A stretch of DNA of 64,000 nt, taken from Bacteroidota bacterium. Lineage in GTDB: Bacteria; Bacteroidota; Bacteroidia; Bacteroidales; F082. Below, in pieces: positions 28,061-37,284 of the stretch. The notes beneath the pieces are model-generated. The model worked only from the letters and a program-made list of their open reading frames with translations, did not search any database and was not told the origin of the DNA. Position 1 is the first letter of the stretch, and each line of letters begins with the position of its first letter. The translations under genes and the position numbers were made by a program. The stretch is taken from assembly GCA_014382445.1 (NCBI GenBank), contig JACNJS010000087.1:1-64000 (forward strand). The letters run 5' to 3'.

Positions 28061-29845
28061 TTACAAACTCTGGTTAATAAGACTTCCAGATTTCGTTAAT
28101 TTTTTTCTTTTTCTTTGCCTGGTTTTTTTACCGGCTGTCTCCTTATCTATACCTAATTTAGTATTGATATCCTTTAGCACTTTTTTATCCATACCTGGAA
28201 TAATTGTAGCTGAAATGCCGCTTTGCAACGTTTTCCATACAAAATTGCCTAACCCTTTATACATCACTCTATCAAAAAACATGTGAACAGTGCGCTTGTC
28301 TTTATCTTTTGAGGGGTTATTTGCTATTATCAACTTGTCGGCAAGCCATGTTAGCAATTTATTAGTTTCTTCGATATCACTTTTTACAAGATTTCCTTCC
28401 AAATTATGGTAGAGCATCATCAAATCACCTATAGCATACTCAGGGTTTGCTTGTGCATTAAATTTTATTCCATCAAGAATACCATTTTCAAACTTTAAAC
28501 CGATAGCAGGAAGAACTATTGGGTTAAACAATTTCATATCGCCATTACCCAACCAACCGTTAAAAGAAAAAGTATCAGCAACACTTTTCATAGGGAAAAA
28601 TAAATTTATGCCCAATGGTATTTTGTTCTGAAGTTTAGCTTGGAGTTTTATTGCCATTACTATTCCTTTTGCTATGCTGTCAGTTATTGAAGTAATATTG
28701 CTAACCTTTACATTGAAGTCACCCAAAGTGACAGTCATAGGTTCTTCCATCTTAATGTGCTGCTCGGAATAAACAAGCTCACTTTCGTTAATAATTAAAC
28801 TACCTATGTATAAATCTTGTTTAAGCGATTTTAGGAGTTGTTGGGGTAGTTTTGGTCGTTTTTCAGTATTGAATGGAAGATGCTTATCCTTGAATATATT
28901 GAGTTTCATTCGGTTAATTGCAACATGCGACAAAATAATTATTGAATTGCGGATTATATCTGCAGGATATAATGAGTGAATCTCCACCTTTTCCAATTCA
29001 CAATCAAATATTTCATCCTGATACTTGCTCATACTAACCATCTTACTCCGACCATACAAAGGTTTGATCTTTAATTTTTTAATAGCCAGGAGAGCATGGT
29101 CTGAATTAAAACTCATATCGTTAAACGAAAGTAAATATTTACCTCCAGGTAAACGAAACTGCTCATCTGACATATGCAAATCAATGTCCTTTAGTACCAA
29201 ATTAAAGCCTGCAGTGTCAGATTCATTTTTAATTAAAGCAATATTTTTAAAAAGGAGATTAAAGCTACTAATAAAAAAAACTGTGTCGTTATTGTTAATA
29301 TCTATTACATTAAGTGCGAGATTAATAATCGAAAATTTGTTAAGATTAACTCCTTCTAATCCCGGTAATACAATACTGTCGATGTTAAATTTGTCGGATT
29401 TTTCATCAGTTTTTTCTGATTTGGGAGTGCTTTTTCCTGCATTAAATAGTACTATTTCTGCATCTTTAAGAATAAAGCTACCAACATCCACCTGTCTGTA
29501 AAAAATAAAGTCAAACAGCCCTATATTTCTAACTCTAAGCGTAGGTATATTAAGTCTGATCGCAATATTTTGTTTTGCCTGCTTTTGTTTTAGTTGGTCG
29601 ATTAATGTAGTGTCGGGAATTACATGTACATCTTTTAATATCAATGTCATGGTAAATAAATTTAATTTTACATTACCAATATCAATATTATATTTCCCTT
29701 CTTCTCTATTTGCAAGTGAATTCTCTAACTTGCTTTGCAGAATATTTCCAATTATAAATTGCGCTATTAAAATTAATAACACAATTGATGCAATAACAAT
29801 TGAACTAATTACAATTAATTTCTTGTGCTTTTTTAAAATTATCAT
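28061..29845 (-). CDS. AsmA-like membrane-anchored periplasmic protein
   Basis: About 594 aa. A basic start (MIILKKHKKLIV) and one hydrophobic helix (SSIVIASIVLLILIAQFIIG) precede a long extracytoplasmic region with many beta strands. The entry NYNIDIGNVKLNLFTMTLILKDVHV-type pattern and the repeated I-x-ID-x3-I-LPGLEG strands are like AsmA/DUF748 proteins, which in other bacteria bridge lipid transport or influence outer-membrane assembly. The C-terminus is strongly basic (KKTRQRKRKKL). No family-specific catalytic motif is visible, so the function is not known. The track start at 29893 adds 16 residues; ATG 29845 matches the helix better. Confidence 0.6.
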   Translation of the reverse strand: MIILKKHKKLIVISSIVIASIVLLILIAQFIIGNILQSKLENSLANREEGKYNIDIGNVKLNLFTMTLILKDVHVIPDTTLIDQLKQKQAKQNIAIRLNIPTLRVRNIGLFDFIFYRQVDVGSFILKDAEIVLFNAGKSTPKSEKTDEKSDKFNIDSIVLPGLEGVNLNKFSIINLALNVIDINNNDTVFFISSFNLLFKNIALIKNESDTAGFNLVLKDIDLHMSDEQFRLPGGKYLLSFNDMSFNSDHALLAIKKLKIKPLYGRSKMVSMSKYQDEIFDCELEKVEIHSLYPADIIRNSIIILSHVAINRMKLNIFKDKHLPFNTEKRPKLPQQLLKSLKQDLYIGSLIINESELVYSEQHIKMEEPMTVTLGDFNVKVSNITSITDSIAKGIVMAIKLQAKLQNKIPLGINLFFPMKSVADTFSFNGWLGNGDMKLFNPIVLPAIGLKFENGILDGIKFNAQANPEYAIGDLMMLYHNLEGNLVKSDIEETNKLLTWLADKLIIANNPSKDKDKRTVHMFFDRVMYKGLGNFVWKTLQSGISATIIPGMDKKVLKDINTKLGIDKETAGKKTRQRKRKKLTKSGSLINQSL

Positions 29846-29973
29846 GTTTCTTAGTATTTTATGATTCGGAAAAATACTAAAAAAATTATTCAAAAAGAAA
29901 TTGATACTTTTGTTTTAGTTGCGCAGATTAAATAGCAGGTTACATTAAACTTAACTGCCCGATTAATTACACG

Positions 29974-31308
29974 CTATATGTTTATTTTTAACCACCGGTT
30001 TGATTTTAAGTACATCCACGAGACTATGCTCAACAAAAAACCATAGACTATTTCGGATGTCCATGCTCCAATAATATCCGTATTAAATTCAATTATTAAA
30101 ACATATGTATAAATAACATAAACAGCCAGAACTGCCAATTCAATTGTTAGCGAAATATTTGTTTTACCGGTACCCGATACTCCGTTTAACAGTACAAAAC
30201 CAACTGAAAGAAACAACGCGCCTAAGCTTACAACATATAAAATAGGTGCCCCTACTTCAATTAAGTCTTTTTGATTTGTATAAATTTCCATTATCATTCT
30301 GGGGGAAAACAGCCCCATACTCACAATAAATAGTACACCAAAAAAACTTAATACAGCAATTTTATATATAAGCGAAGGTACTTCGTCATGCCTTTTCATT
30401 CCAATTAAGTAACTCGTTAATGTATTAGTAGCAGTTGCAAAACCCCAAATCGGCACCATTGCGATAACATAAACGCTCCTGATTATATTTGATACCGCTA
30501 AGGCCATCTCCCCTATCTTTTCCACGAAAAGAAAAAATACAAACCAAACCGCAAGGGATACAAACTGCTGTACCATCATTGGAATTGAGATATTGAAAAT
30601 TTTCATTAGTTTTTTGAGTCTGAACCTGCTAAAACAAAACAAATCATATTTTCGGTAATCGACTTTCGCAATAGTGTAAATTATAAAATATAACATTGCC
30701 GAAATTTCAGCAATAACCGATGCTAATGCTGCACCACGAATACCCATTTCGGGCATTCCCATTTTGCCGAATATAAGAACATAATCTAAAAATATATTTA
30801 CCGCGGCAAGTACAATGGTTGTATATGTTATCACTTTCGTTTTAGCTATTCCCACATAAAACGATCTGAAAGCAATATTTATAAATGCGAAGAAAATTCC
30901 AAATGCCCTGATTTTAAGAAAATCAATGGATCCATTATAAATGGCGGTTGAATCAATTGTGTATTTGAGAATAATCACCGAGCCATACTTCAGTAAAAGA
31001 AAGACAATAACAGCCAGAAATGTCAGGAAAATGATGGTATGAATTACAACCTCTCCAATTTCCTTTAACCTTCCCTGCCCTAATCTTCTGGCAATTATAA
31101 TTTGTGCCCCAATTCCAAATCCAAGCCCTAACATAATAACAGCCAGATAAAACAATCCTCCAATTGCGCCTGCTCCAAGAGCTATTTCACCAACTCTTCC
31201 TAAAAAAGCAGTATCAGTGAAGTTTATAAGGTTCTGGGCGATACTGCCCAAAATAATGGGATAAGCTACAAGCCAAATACGGTTGTATGTAATATTGGTT
31301 TTGGTCAT
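29974..31308 (-). CDS. MATE family efflux transporter
   Basis: A 444-aa inner-membrane protein with 12 hydrophobic segments arranged as two homologous halves. It begins NRIWLVAYPIILGSIAQNLINFTDTAFLGRVGEIALGAGAI, a characteristic MATE entry with the conserved D-x-A-F-LG-R; the second half shows the matching SIPMMVQQFVSLAVWF. MATE pumps export cationic drugs or metabolites with Na+ or H+ exchange. It is a single gene, divergent from an MFS exporter 190 bases away, with a perfect inverted repeat between them. Confidence 0.88.
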   Translation of the reverse strand: MTKTNITYNRIWLVAYPIILGSIAQNLINFTDTAFLGRVGEIALGAGAIGGLFYLAVIMLGLGFGIGAQIIIARRLGQGRLKEIGEVVIHTIIFLTFLAVIVFLLLKYGSVIILKYTIDSTAIYNGSIDFLKIRAFGIFFAFINIAFRSFYVGIAKTKVITYTTIVLAAVNIFLDYVLIFGKMGMPEMGIRGAALASVIAEISAMLYFIIYTIAKVDYRKYDLFCFSRFRLKKLMKIFNISIPMMVQQFVSLAVWFVFFLFVEKIGEMALAVSNIIRSVYVIAMVPIWGFATATNTLTSYLIGMKRHDEVPSLIYKIAVLSFFGVLFIVSMGLFSPRMIMEIYTNQKDLIEVGAPILYVVSLGALFLSVGFVLLNGVSGTGKTNISLTIELAVLAVYVIYTYVLIIEFNTDIIGAWTSEIVYGFLLSIVSWMYLKSNRWLKINI

Positions 31309-31316
31309 AAAGTGGG

Positions 31317-31350
31317 CAAAGATATAAAATGGTGAGTTCTATTGTTCAAA
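31317..31350 (-). promoter_or_regulatory. Probable promoter of the MATE gene, near-leaderless
   Basis: On the minus strand TTTG (31347-31350), 22 bases, then TATCTTTG (31317-31324), an exact -7 box only 8 bases before the ATG. The -33 overlaps the flank of the 31351-31403 inverted repeat. Confidence 0.45.
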
Positions 31351-31403
31351 AATCCGCTGAGTGGATTTTCCTTGAAGTATGAAAGGAAAACTCTCAGCGG
31401 ATT
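31351..31403. repeat. Long inverted repeat between MATE and MFS genes
   Basis: AATCCGCTGAG (31351-31361) pairs exactly with CTCAGCGGATT (31393-31403), and TTTTCCTT (31366-31373) with AAGGAAAA (31383-31390), around a 9-base loop. That is 19 paired bases with small bulges (TGGA and CT). It lies between two divergent promoters and has no T tract that would make it a terminator of a nearby gene. Confidence 0.7.
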
Positions 31404-31454
31404 GAAAAAATATTCTTTAACGCAATCCACTAAGACCATGCAAACTTAGCGGGT

Positions 31455-31484
31455 TTTGTTTATCAACAATTATCCTTACTTTTG
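31455..31484 (+). promoter_or_regulatory. Promoter of the MFS gene (TTTG-N18-TACTTTTG)
   Basis: TTTG (31455-31458), exactly 18 bases, then TACTTTTG (31477-31484). The transcript would start about where the ATG at 31498 begins, leaving a leader of only a few bases. Confidence 0.65.
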
Positions 31485-31497
31485 AAAAAAATGCAAC

Positions 31498-32745
31498 ATG
31501 CAAACCCAGTTTAAAAAAGACCTTCAATATTACAAATTCTGTTTTTATGGCTTTTTTAAAAACCTGCGCTTTTTTGATGCCTTCCTAATGCTATTTTTCC
31601 TAGGAAAGGGAATTAATTTCCTTGAAATAGGAATTCTTTACTCAGCACGTGAAATCACAATATTAATTATGGAAATTCCAAGTGGTGTTATATCTGATGC
31701 GCTCGGCAGACGAAAAACACTCATCATTTCTTTCTTTGCCTATATATTGTCATTTATTGTTTTCTATTTTTCCCAAAACTACATTACACTACTGGCAGCA
31801 ATGATATTGTTCGCTTTGGCAGATGCTTTTAGAACCGGTGTTCATAAGGCCATGATTTTCCAATATTTAAAAATAAACAACTGGAGTATATATAAAATTG
31901 ATTATTACGGTCATACACGATCCTGGTCCCAAACGGGTTCAGCTATATCATCACTTCTTGCTGCGATTTTTGTATTTTATACAGAAAGATATGACATTAT
32001 TTTTATAGCGTCAATAGTACCATACATGGCTGATATGTTACTTATTTATTCTTATCCTAAATATCTTGACGGCGAAATAGTACGTATCTCAGGAGAAAAG
32101 GTAGTACAAAGATTCAGATTAGTGATAATGGCATTTTCACAAACAATAAAAAACATGAACTTTTTCAGAGTGATGACAAATTTATCGTTATATACAGGGT
32201 ATTACAAAGCAGTGAAAGATTATATTCAACCTCTGCTGGTATTAGTGGCATTAAGTATGCCCTTCTTTGCTTATCTTAATAATGAAAAAAGAATTGCTAT
32301 TACAATTGGAGTTATCTACTTTATTATTTATTTACTTACGGCAGTATTTTCACGATACTCAGGTAAGTTCACAAACCTTTTTAAGCACCTGAGCAAACCA
32401 ATGAATCTTACATTAACTATTGGATTATCAGTGGGAGTACTTACCGGGCTGAGCTTTCATTTAGGCTACTACGTTTGGCCAATAGTAGGATTTATTGTTA
32501 TTATGATGATTGAAAATTTAAGAAAGCCCGTAGGAATAGGACTTGTAGCTAATATATCAAAAGATGAGTCAATGGCCACAACACTGTCGGTTACTTCACA
32601 GGCAACGTCAGTATTGGCAGCTATAATTGCACCAATAATCGGCTGGATTGCTGACATATACAATCCGGGTATTGGAATTGCAATAATCAGTATAATACTT
32701 ATAATAGGATTGCCGATTTACTGGTTGAAACAAAAAAATATTTAA
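31498..32745 (+). CDS. MFS transporter
   Basis: A 415-aa carrier with 12 hydrophobic segments. Between helices 2 and 3 it has the motif A sequence PSGVISDALGRRKTLIISF. The overall type resembles the Bacteroidota MFS proteins with an FLGKGINFLEIG start, often annotated as multidrug or sugar-efflux type. The substrate is unknown. It is divergent from the MATE gene and has a strong promoter just upstream; an overlapping ATG seven bases before the chosen start is out of frame. Confidence 0.83.
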   Translation: MQTQFKKDLQYYKFCFYGFFKNLRFFDAFLMLFFLGKGINFLEIGILYSAREITILIMEIPSGVISDALGRRKTLIISFFAYILSFIVFYFSQNYITLLAAMILFALADAFRTGVHKAMIFQYLKINNWSIYKIDYYGHTRSWSQTGSAISSLLAAIFVFYTERYDIIFIASIVPYMADMLLIYSYPKYLDGEIVRISGEKVVQRFRLVIMAFSQTIKNMNFFRVMTNLSLYTGYYKAVKDYIQPLLVLVALSMPFFAYLNNEKRIAITIGVIYFIIYLLTAVFSRYSGKFTNLFKHLSKPMNLTLTIGLSVGVLTGLSFHLGYYVWPIVGFIVIMMIENLRKPVGIGLVANISKDESMATTLSVTSQATSVLAAIIAPIIGWIADIYNPGIGIAIISIILIIGLPIYWLKQKNI

Positions 32746-32751
32746 AATATT

Positions 32752-32940
32752 TGTACATTTACCAATCAACTTGTTGTTCAAGTCTTATTTAATAGTGATA
32801 ATGACGGAGTACTGATCCTAAATGTGCCTGACAGTAAAACTGTTGATCAGATAATTAGCAAGCACCCATCCGTTACTAGTGGCCAGCTTAAATATGAAAT
32901 ACTGCCATTGTGGATCGCAGAAGGGACGTTTTGCGAGTAG
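32752..32940 (+). pseudogene. Probable C-terminal remnant of a YciI-like protein
   Basis: An open stretch of about 62 codons without a start codon, ending at TAG 32938-32940, reads ...VLFNSDNDGVLILNVPDSK, then TVDQIISKHPSVTSG and LKYEILPLWIAEGTF. That pattern (GVLI-V-ds-e---II--hP-v-sG-l-YEI-PlwIa-GtF) is like the second half of YciI-fold dimer proteins. A stop lies just upstream and no ATG is in frame, so it looks like a decayed gene. The match is from memory and is not certain. Confidence 0.35.
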
Positions 32941-33127
32941 AGTATGATAAAAAACCAACAACAAATTACCTCCACCGCAAATTTTGTATTAACACTCTGC
33001 AGTAGTTCATGCCTATGGTAGACAAGTGTGAAACTTGTGTCGATTAAAATTAAACAGCCTTAGTCTGAAACGCCCAAAATCGACTTATGTTTCACGATAC
33101 GGTAAAGCCGTATTACAAAACATTAGG
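32941..33127. repeat. Structured non-coding sequence with nested inverted repeats
   Basis: GTGAAAC-5 nt-TCGATT (33028-33045) is mirrored by AATCGA-5 nt-GTTTCAC (33078-33095), and just beyond it ATACGG-TAAAG-CCGTAT (33097-33113) forms a second hairpin. A shorter ACAAGT/ACTTGT pair overlaps the first arm. The track ORF 33035-33232 crosses this and is not credible. It could be an end of a mobile element or a REP-like unit; no T tract is present on either strand. Confidence 0.5.
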
Positions 33128-34273
33128 CTAACAAAAAGGTTTCAACCAGTCAACCATCATTTTAACAAGATCATTATAATCATACAGCCTTTCAGCCCTG
33201 TTGCGGCCCGAAACAGACATTTGTTTTCGTAATCCCCAATTTTGCAATAAATATTTAACCTTTTTTCCAAGAGCTTCAGGTCTTCTTTCGGTTAATATTC
33301 CTTCAGTAGGAGTTACTATCGAACCAACACCACCACCACTATAAGCAACACATGGTGTACCCCCTGCAAGAGCCTCAGCATAAATAATTCCAAAATGTTC
33401 TTTTTTCTCAGGTGCAGCAACCAGTAAAGTTGCAGCAACTATTAGTTTTGCCTTATCCTCCGATGAAACAAAGCCTAGAAATTTTCCACGGTCGCTCAAT
33501 TTTTCCACAAGTTCTTCCAGCATTTCACCTTCCCCAATAAAGACGGTGTATGCCAAATCGGAGTATTCTTCAGAGGCTGCAACAACATTTTGCGGTCCTT
33601 TTGAATATGTTAACACACCCGGACAAATAACATAGGTTTCAGGCAAATCAAATTTCTGCCTAATGCCAACTGTATTTCCTGGCTTAAATTTATCAAGATC
33701 AACACCACATGGCAGAATCAGGAATCGTTCATCAGGTAAATCAATCAATGGTTTGACCAAACTATCTCTAACATATTCAGTAGTAACAATTATACCTCTG
33801 GCTTTAAGAATTGCATTGACAATTAGTTGCCAGTTATTATCATTCCATAAACCTACCAGCCTCGGTTCAATACCTGTGCCATGAACAAGTAGTACATATG
33901 GTTTGTTAAATTCATTAGCTACATTATGTACCGCAACTGCACTCAGGTTTGCATGATGTCCGATAAAGATATCAACATCTGCAGCAATTGATCTAAGCGC
34001 CTTTTCATAATCAGAAAGATACATCAGCATCTCTTTTTGACTCATTAGTGCTACCTGCTTTTGTTTGTTGCCAACAGACGGCAAATACTCATGTACCGGC
34101 ATTATTTGACTATGCAATTTAATGTCAACATTTTCTGCACCAGCTATTTCGCCTTCATTCCCGGGGTATAAAAAATACACTTTATGACCCAACTTAAGCA
34201 AGTGACGAACATGCTCCCGTGCTACTTCTCCGCTACCCCTGCCCTTGTTCAATAATAAAATTGCAATGTTCAT
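33128..34273 (-). CDS. Glycosyltransferase family 4 protein
   Basis: A 381-aa GT-B glycosyltransferase. The N-terminal domain opens MNIAILLLNKGRGSGEVAREH with the glycine-rich loop, and the C-terminal domain has VICPGVLTYSKGPQNVV, VFIGEGEMLEELVEKL and the donor motif EHFGIIYAEALAGGTPCVAYSGGGVGSI, with both glutamates of E-x7-E kept. A retaining sugar transfer from a nucleotide donor is expected; the acceptor is unknown. It is isolated, between the structured sequence at 33028 and the divergent AGCS gene. Confidence 0.87.
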   Translation of the reverse strand: MNIAILLLNKGRGSGEVAREHVRHLLKLGHKVYFLYPGNEGEIAGAENVDIKLHSQIMPVHEYLPSVGNKQKQVALMSQKEMLMYLSDYEKALRSIAADVDIFIGHHANLSAVAVHNVANEFNKPYVLLVHGTGIEPRLVGLWNDNNWQLIVNAILKARGIIVTTEYVRDSLVKPLIDLPDERFLILPCGVDLDKFKPGNTVGIRQKFDLPETYVICPGVLTYSKGPQNVVAASEEYSDLAYTVFIGEGEMLEELVEKLSDRGKFLGFVSSEDKAKLIVAATLLVAAPEKKEHFGIIYAEALAGGTPCVAYSGGGVGSIVTPTEGILTERRPEALGKKVKYLLQNWGLRKQMSVSGRNRAERLYDYNDLVKMMVDWLKPFC

Positions 34274-34414
34274 ATATAATCCGATTTTTTATATTATTTC
34301 AAATCGTAAAAATAGATATTTAATAAATTATAGAATTTACTATGAGTAAAAAACGTCATTTTTCTTATACTTGCAATAATTTCTGAGAATCATCAAAAAG
34401 GATAAACAAATATC

Positions 34415-36088
34415 ATGACAAAAAAACTAATCTTAATTGTTTTATTAATTGTTACAGCATCTTATTCTACATCCGCATCTAATAATAACAACCAGGGTGA
34501 TACATTATTTGTATTAAGTGAAGGTGTAGCAGTAAGAACAGAATTGCCTGATACCGAACTTACTGTAAGTCAGAAAATAGATCGGGCATTCACACCTATC
34601 GTCAACGGTTTAGGTGTTGTACTATTTTGGGATCCGTTTGAGACAACAGATTTACACGACCCCGTTATTTATAATGAACAAGGTGAACCATTACTAAACC
34701 ACGACGGTTCTGAAAAAAAGTCAAATATTCCACTGGTAGTAATATGGCTTATTTTTGGAGCTATCACTTTTACGGTAATGTTGCGATTTATTAATTTCAG
34801 AGGGTTTAAACATGCTATTCAGCTTATAAGAGGAGTTTATGACAACCCTAACCATAAAGGAGAAGTTTCACATTTTCAGGCTCTTACTACTGCATTGTCA
34901 GCAACTGTAGGTCTTGGCAACATTGCTGGTGTAGCAATTGCCATTACTATCGGAGGCCCTGGAGCTACTTTTTGGATGATAGTTGCAGGTTTGCTGGGCA
35001 TGTCGTCGAAGTTTGTGGAGTGTACATTGGGGGTAAAATACAGACAAATCGACAAACATGGTGTTGTATCGGGTGGCCCAATGTATTATTTACGTGATGG
35101 GTTAAAGAAGAAAAACCTAAAATGGCTGGGTATTATACTTTCAATAGTTTTTGCAATTCTGGTTATTGGGGGATCGTTTGGCGGAGGAAATATGTTCCAG
35201 GCTAATCAGGCATTTTCTCAATTGGCCTATCTGGTACCAGGAATTGAAAACTATGGAGTGTGGTTTGGGGTTATACTGGCTATATTGGTTGGAGCCGTTA
35301 TTATTGGAGGAATAAAAAGTATAGCAAGGGTAACCGACAAAGTAGTGCCCTTCATGGCAGCCATTTATGTAATCACTGCTTTGATAATTATTTTTATGAA
35401 CATTGAGAACACCGGAGCAGCTTTTAAACTAATAATTGACGGAGCTTTTGGTGCAGATGCGCTAAAAGGTGGTATAATTGGTGTGCTTATAGTTGGGTTT
35501 CAGCGAGCTGCTTTTTCAAATGAAGCAGGTGTGGGCTCCGCTGCCATTGCTCACTCTGCTGTTAAAACCGATACACCAATTACCGAAGGGTTTGTTTCGT
35601 TGCTTGAACCTTTTATTGATACTGTTGTAATATGTACCATGACAGCATTGGTCCTTATTTACACCGGAACCTATGAAAACCCAATGGGCTACGAAGGAGC
35701 CCAGCTTACATCAGAAGCATTCTCAAAAGTATTTTCCTGGTTTCCTTACATACTAGTGTTAGCAATTTTTCTGTTTGCGTTTTCAACTATGATTTCCTGG
35801 TCGTACTATGGACTTAAAGGGTTCGACTATTTAGTAGGTGGATTTTCGGAAAAAATATTCGGAACCAGAGATGTAGCCAAATATACGTACTTTGTAACTT
35901 TTCTGTTTTTCATTATCGTTGGTGCTTCATCCAACCTGGGATCAGTTATTGCATTTTCTGATATGATGATTCTTTCAATGGCATTTCCTAATATTATTGG
36001 GTTATTGATTTTACTGCCTGAAATTAAACACGATTTATCCGACTATTGGGGCAAGCTCAAATCAGGTGAAATTAAGAGATACAAATAA
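34415..36088 (+). CDS. Alanine/glycine:cation symporter (AGCS family)
   Basis: A 557-aa inner-membrane Na+ or H+ coupled symporter for alanine or glycine. A signal-like N-terminus ([18 protein letters not shown]) and an extra segment of about 100 aa precede the carrier core, as in other Bacteroidota AGCS proteins. The core holds the conserved [40 protein letters not shown] and [22 protein letters not shown], which line the substrate and ion sites. About 10-11 helices follow. The last base of its stop is the first base of the next ATG, so the HhH protein is translationally coupled. Confidence 0.92.
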   Translation: MTKKLILIVLLIVTASYSTSASNNNNQGDTLFVLSEGVAVRTELPDTELTVSQKIDRAFTPIVNGLGVVLFWDPFETTDLHDPVIYNEQGEPLLNHDGSEKKSNIPLVVIWLIFGAITFTVMLRFINFRGFKHAIQLIRGVYDNPNHKGEVSHFQALTTALSATVGLGNIAGVAIAITIGGPGATFWMIVAGLLGMSSKFVECTLGVKYRQIDKHGVVSGGPMYYLRDGLKKKNLKWLGIILSIVFAILVIGGSFGGGNMFQANQAFSQLAYLVPGIENYGVWFGVILAILVGAVIIGGIKSIARVTDKVVPFMAAIYVITALIIIFMNIENTGAAFKLIIDGAFGADALKGGIIGVLIVGFQRAAFSNEAGVGSAAIAHSAVKTDTPITEGFVSLLEPFIDTVVICTMTALVLIYTGTYENPMGYEGAQLTSEAFSKVFSWFPYILVLAIFLFAFSTMISWSYYGLKGFDYLVGGFSEKIFGTRDVAKYTYFVTFLFFIIVGASSNLGSVIAFSDMMILSMAFPNIIGLLILLPEIKHDLSDYWGKLKSGEIKRYK

Positions 36089-37038
36089 TGTTGAACAAGC
36101 TAAATAACTGGATTAAAGTTTTCTTCAGTTTAAGTAAAAATGAGCAGCGAGGAATTATTGTTCTTGTTTTTATAATATTATTTGTTGTAATTGTTAATTT
36201 ATCACTGCCACATTTTTTCAAATCAAAGTCCGAATCGAATCTTCACAAATACAAAGCTGATATTGAATTGTTTCATAAAGAACAACAACCGTTAATCGAT
36301 TCAGCTAACATTGAATTTTTGCAAAATTCGGGTGAAATGGATTTTGCAATTGCAAGTCAGAAAATAAAACCAACTAAATTCAATCCAAATAAACTTCCGG
36401 TTGAAGCCTGGAAAAAAATGGGCTTTACGGATATGCAGATACGTACTATTAAAAATTATGAAGCAAAAGGCGGAAAATTTAATAGGAAGGAAGACTTGAA
36501 AAAGATATATTCGATTTCGGAGGTTGAGTACGAAATTTTAGAGCCCTACATTAGTATTCCATCGATTTACAAATCAAAAACGGGTAGGATTATTAAAAAA
36601 AATCCGCCTTTTAAAAAAGCAAACTATCAAAATGTTGACATTAACTCTGCTGATTCCAGCGAATTAATAAACTCATTGAATCTATCGCCATGGCTCGCTA
36701 AAAGAACAATTAGTTATAGAAACCTGCTCGGTGGATATGTAAATAAAAATCAGCTTAAGGAAGTTTATGGATTTACCGATAGCATCTACAATGCCATCGA
36801 AAGCTATATTACCACCGACTCCAGCTTAATTACTAAAATTGACATTAACCGTATTGATTTCAAAAATTTGCTTAAACACCCTTATTTTGATTATAATATT
36901 ACAAACTCATTTTTTAATACACGTAATAAGATTGGTTCATTTTCATCAGTCGACCAACTGAAACTAATTGATGGAATTAACGATTCAATATTTAATAAGG
37001 TTCGGTATTATTTGTATTTTCGGCCATCTGAAAAATAA
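36088..37038 (+). CDS. Helix-hairpin-helix (ComEA-like) protein
   Basis: A 316-aa protein with an N-terminal membrane helix (GIIVLVFIILFVVIVNLSL) and three helix-hairpin-helix repeats outside it, starting near residue 105 (FNPNKLPVEAWKKMGFT), 190 (VDINSADSSELINSL) and 255 (IDINRIDFKNLL). HhH domains of the ComEA type bind DNA, so a role in DNA uptake or in a DNA-linked membrane complex is possible. It overlaps the AGCS gene by one base. Downstream lies the left copy of the 144-bp repeat that borders the insertion sequence. Confidence 0.85.
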   Translation: MLNKLNNWIKVFFSLSKNEQRGIIVLVFIILFVVIVNLSLPHFFKSKSESNLHKYKADIELFHKEQQPLIDSANIEFLQNSGEMDFAIASQKIKPTKFNPNKLPVEAWKKMGFTDMQIRTIKNYEAKGGKFNRKEDLKKIYSISEVEYEILEPYISIPSIYKSKTGRIIKKNPPFKKANYQNVDINSADSSELINSLNLSPWLAKRTISYRNLLGGYVNKNQLKEVYGFTDSIYNAIESYITTDSSLITKIDINRIDFKNLLKHPYFDYNITNSFFNTRNKIGSFSSVDQLKLIDGINDSIFNKVRYYLYFRPSEK

Positions 37039-37113
37039 GCCACTATTAATTGATTACAATTAGGTTTGAGTACGAACAAAATTCGTTTAGTTGATTAAAA
37101 TATATTTTGACAG

Positions 37114-37257
37114 AAGAAGCCTGAAGCAGGGAGTCAGGGTCATGAGGATATTGCTTCGGTCTTCTGATTCTGACCTCAAGTCCATCACGAATGTTTCTAA
37201 AAATGTATATAATTGATATATTGTGAAAATCACATCATTTGTTGCCTCAACCACTCA
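37114..37257. repeat. Left 144-bp direct repeat flanking IS1634-type element
   Basis: Identical by eye to 38912-39055. It includes a copy of the last 28 bases of the trmH-like gene (37230-37257). It fits the long, variable-length target duplications described for IS1634-family elements. Confidence 0.88.
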
Positions 37258-37284
37258 CCTGACTTCCGCACTGGGACACCCTAA

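Noticed and set aside
33035-33232. 65-codon rightward ORF
   Set aside because: It runs through the structured repeat and antisense into the GT4 gene; its composition is not protein-like.
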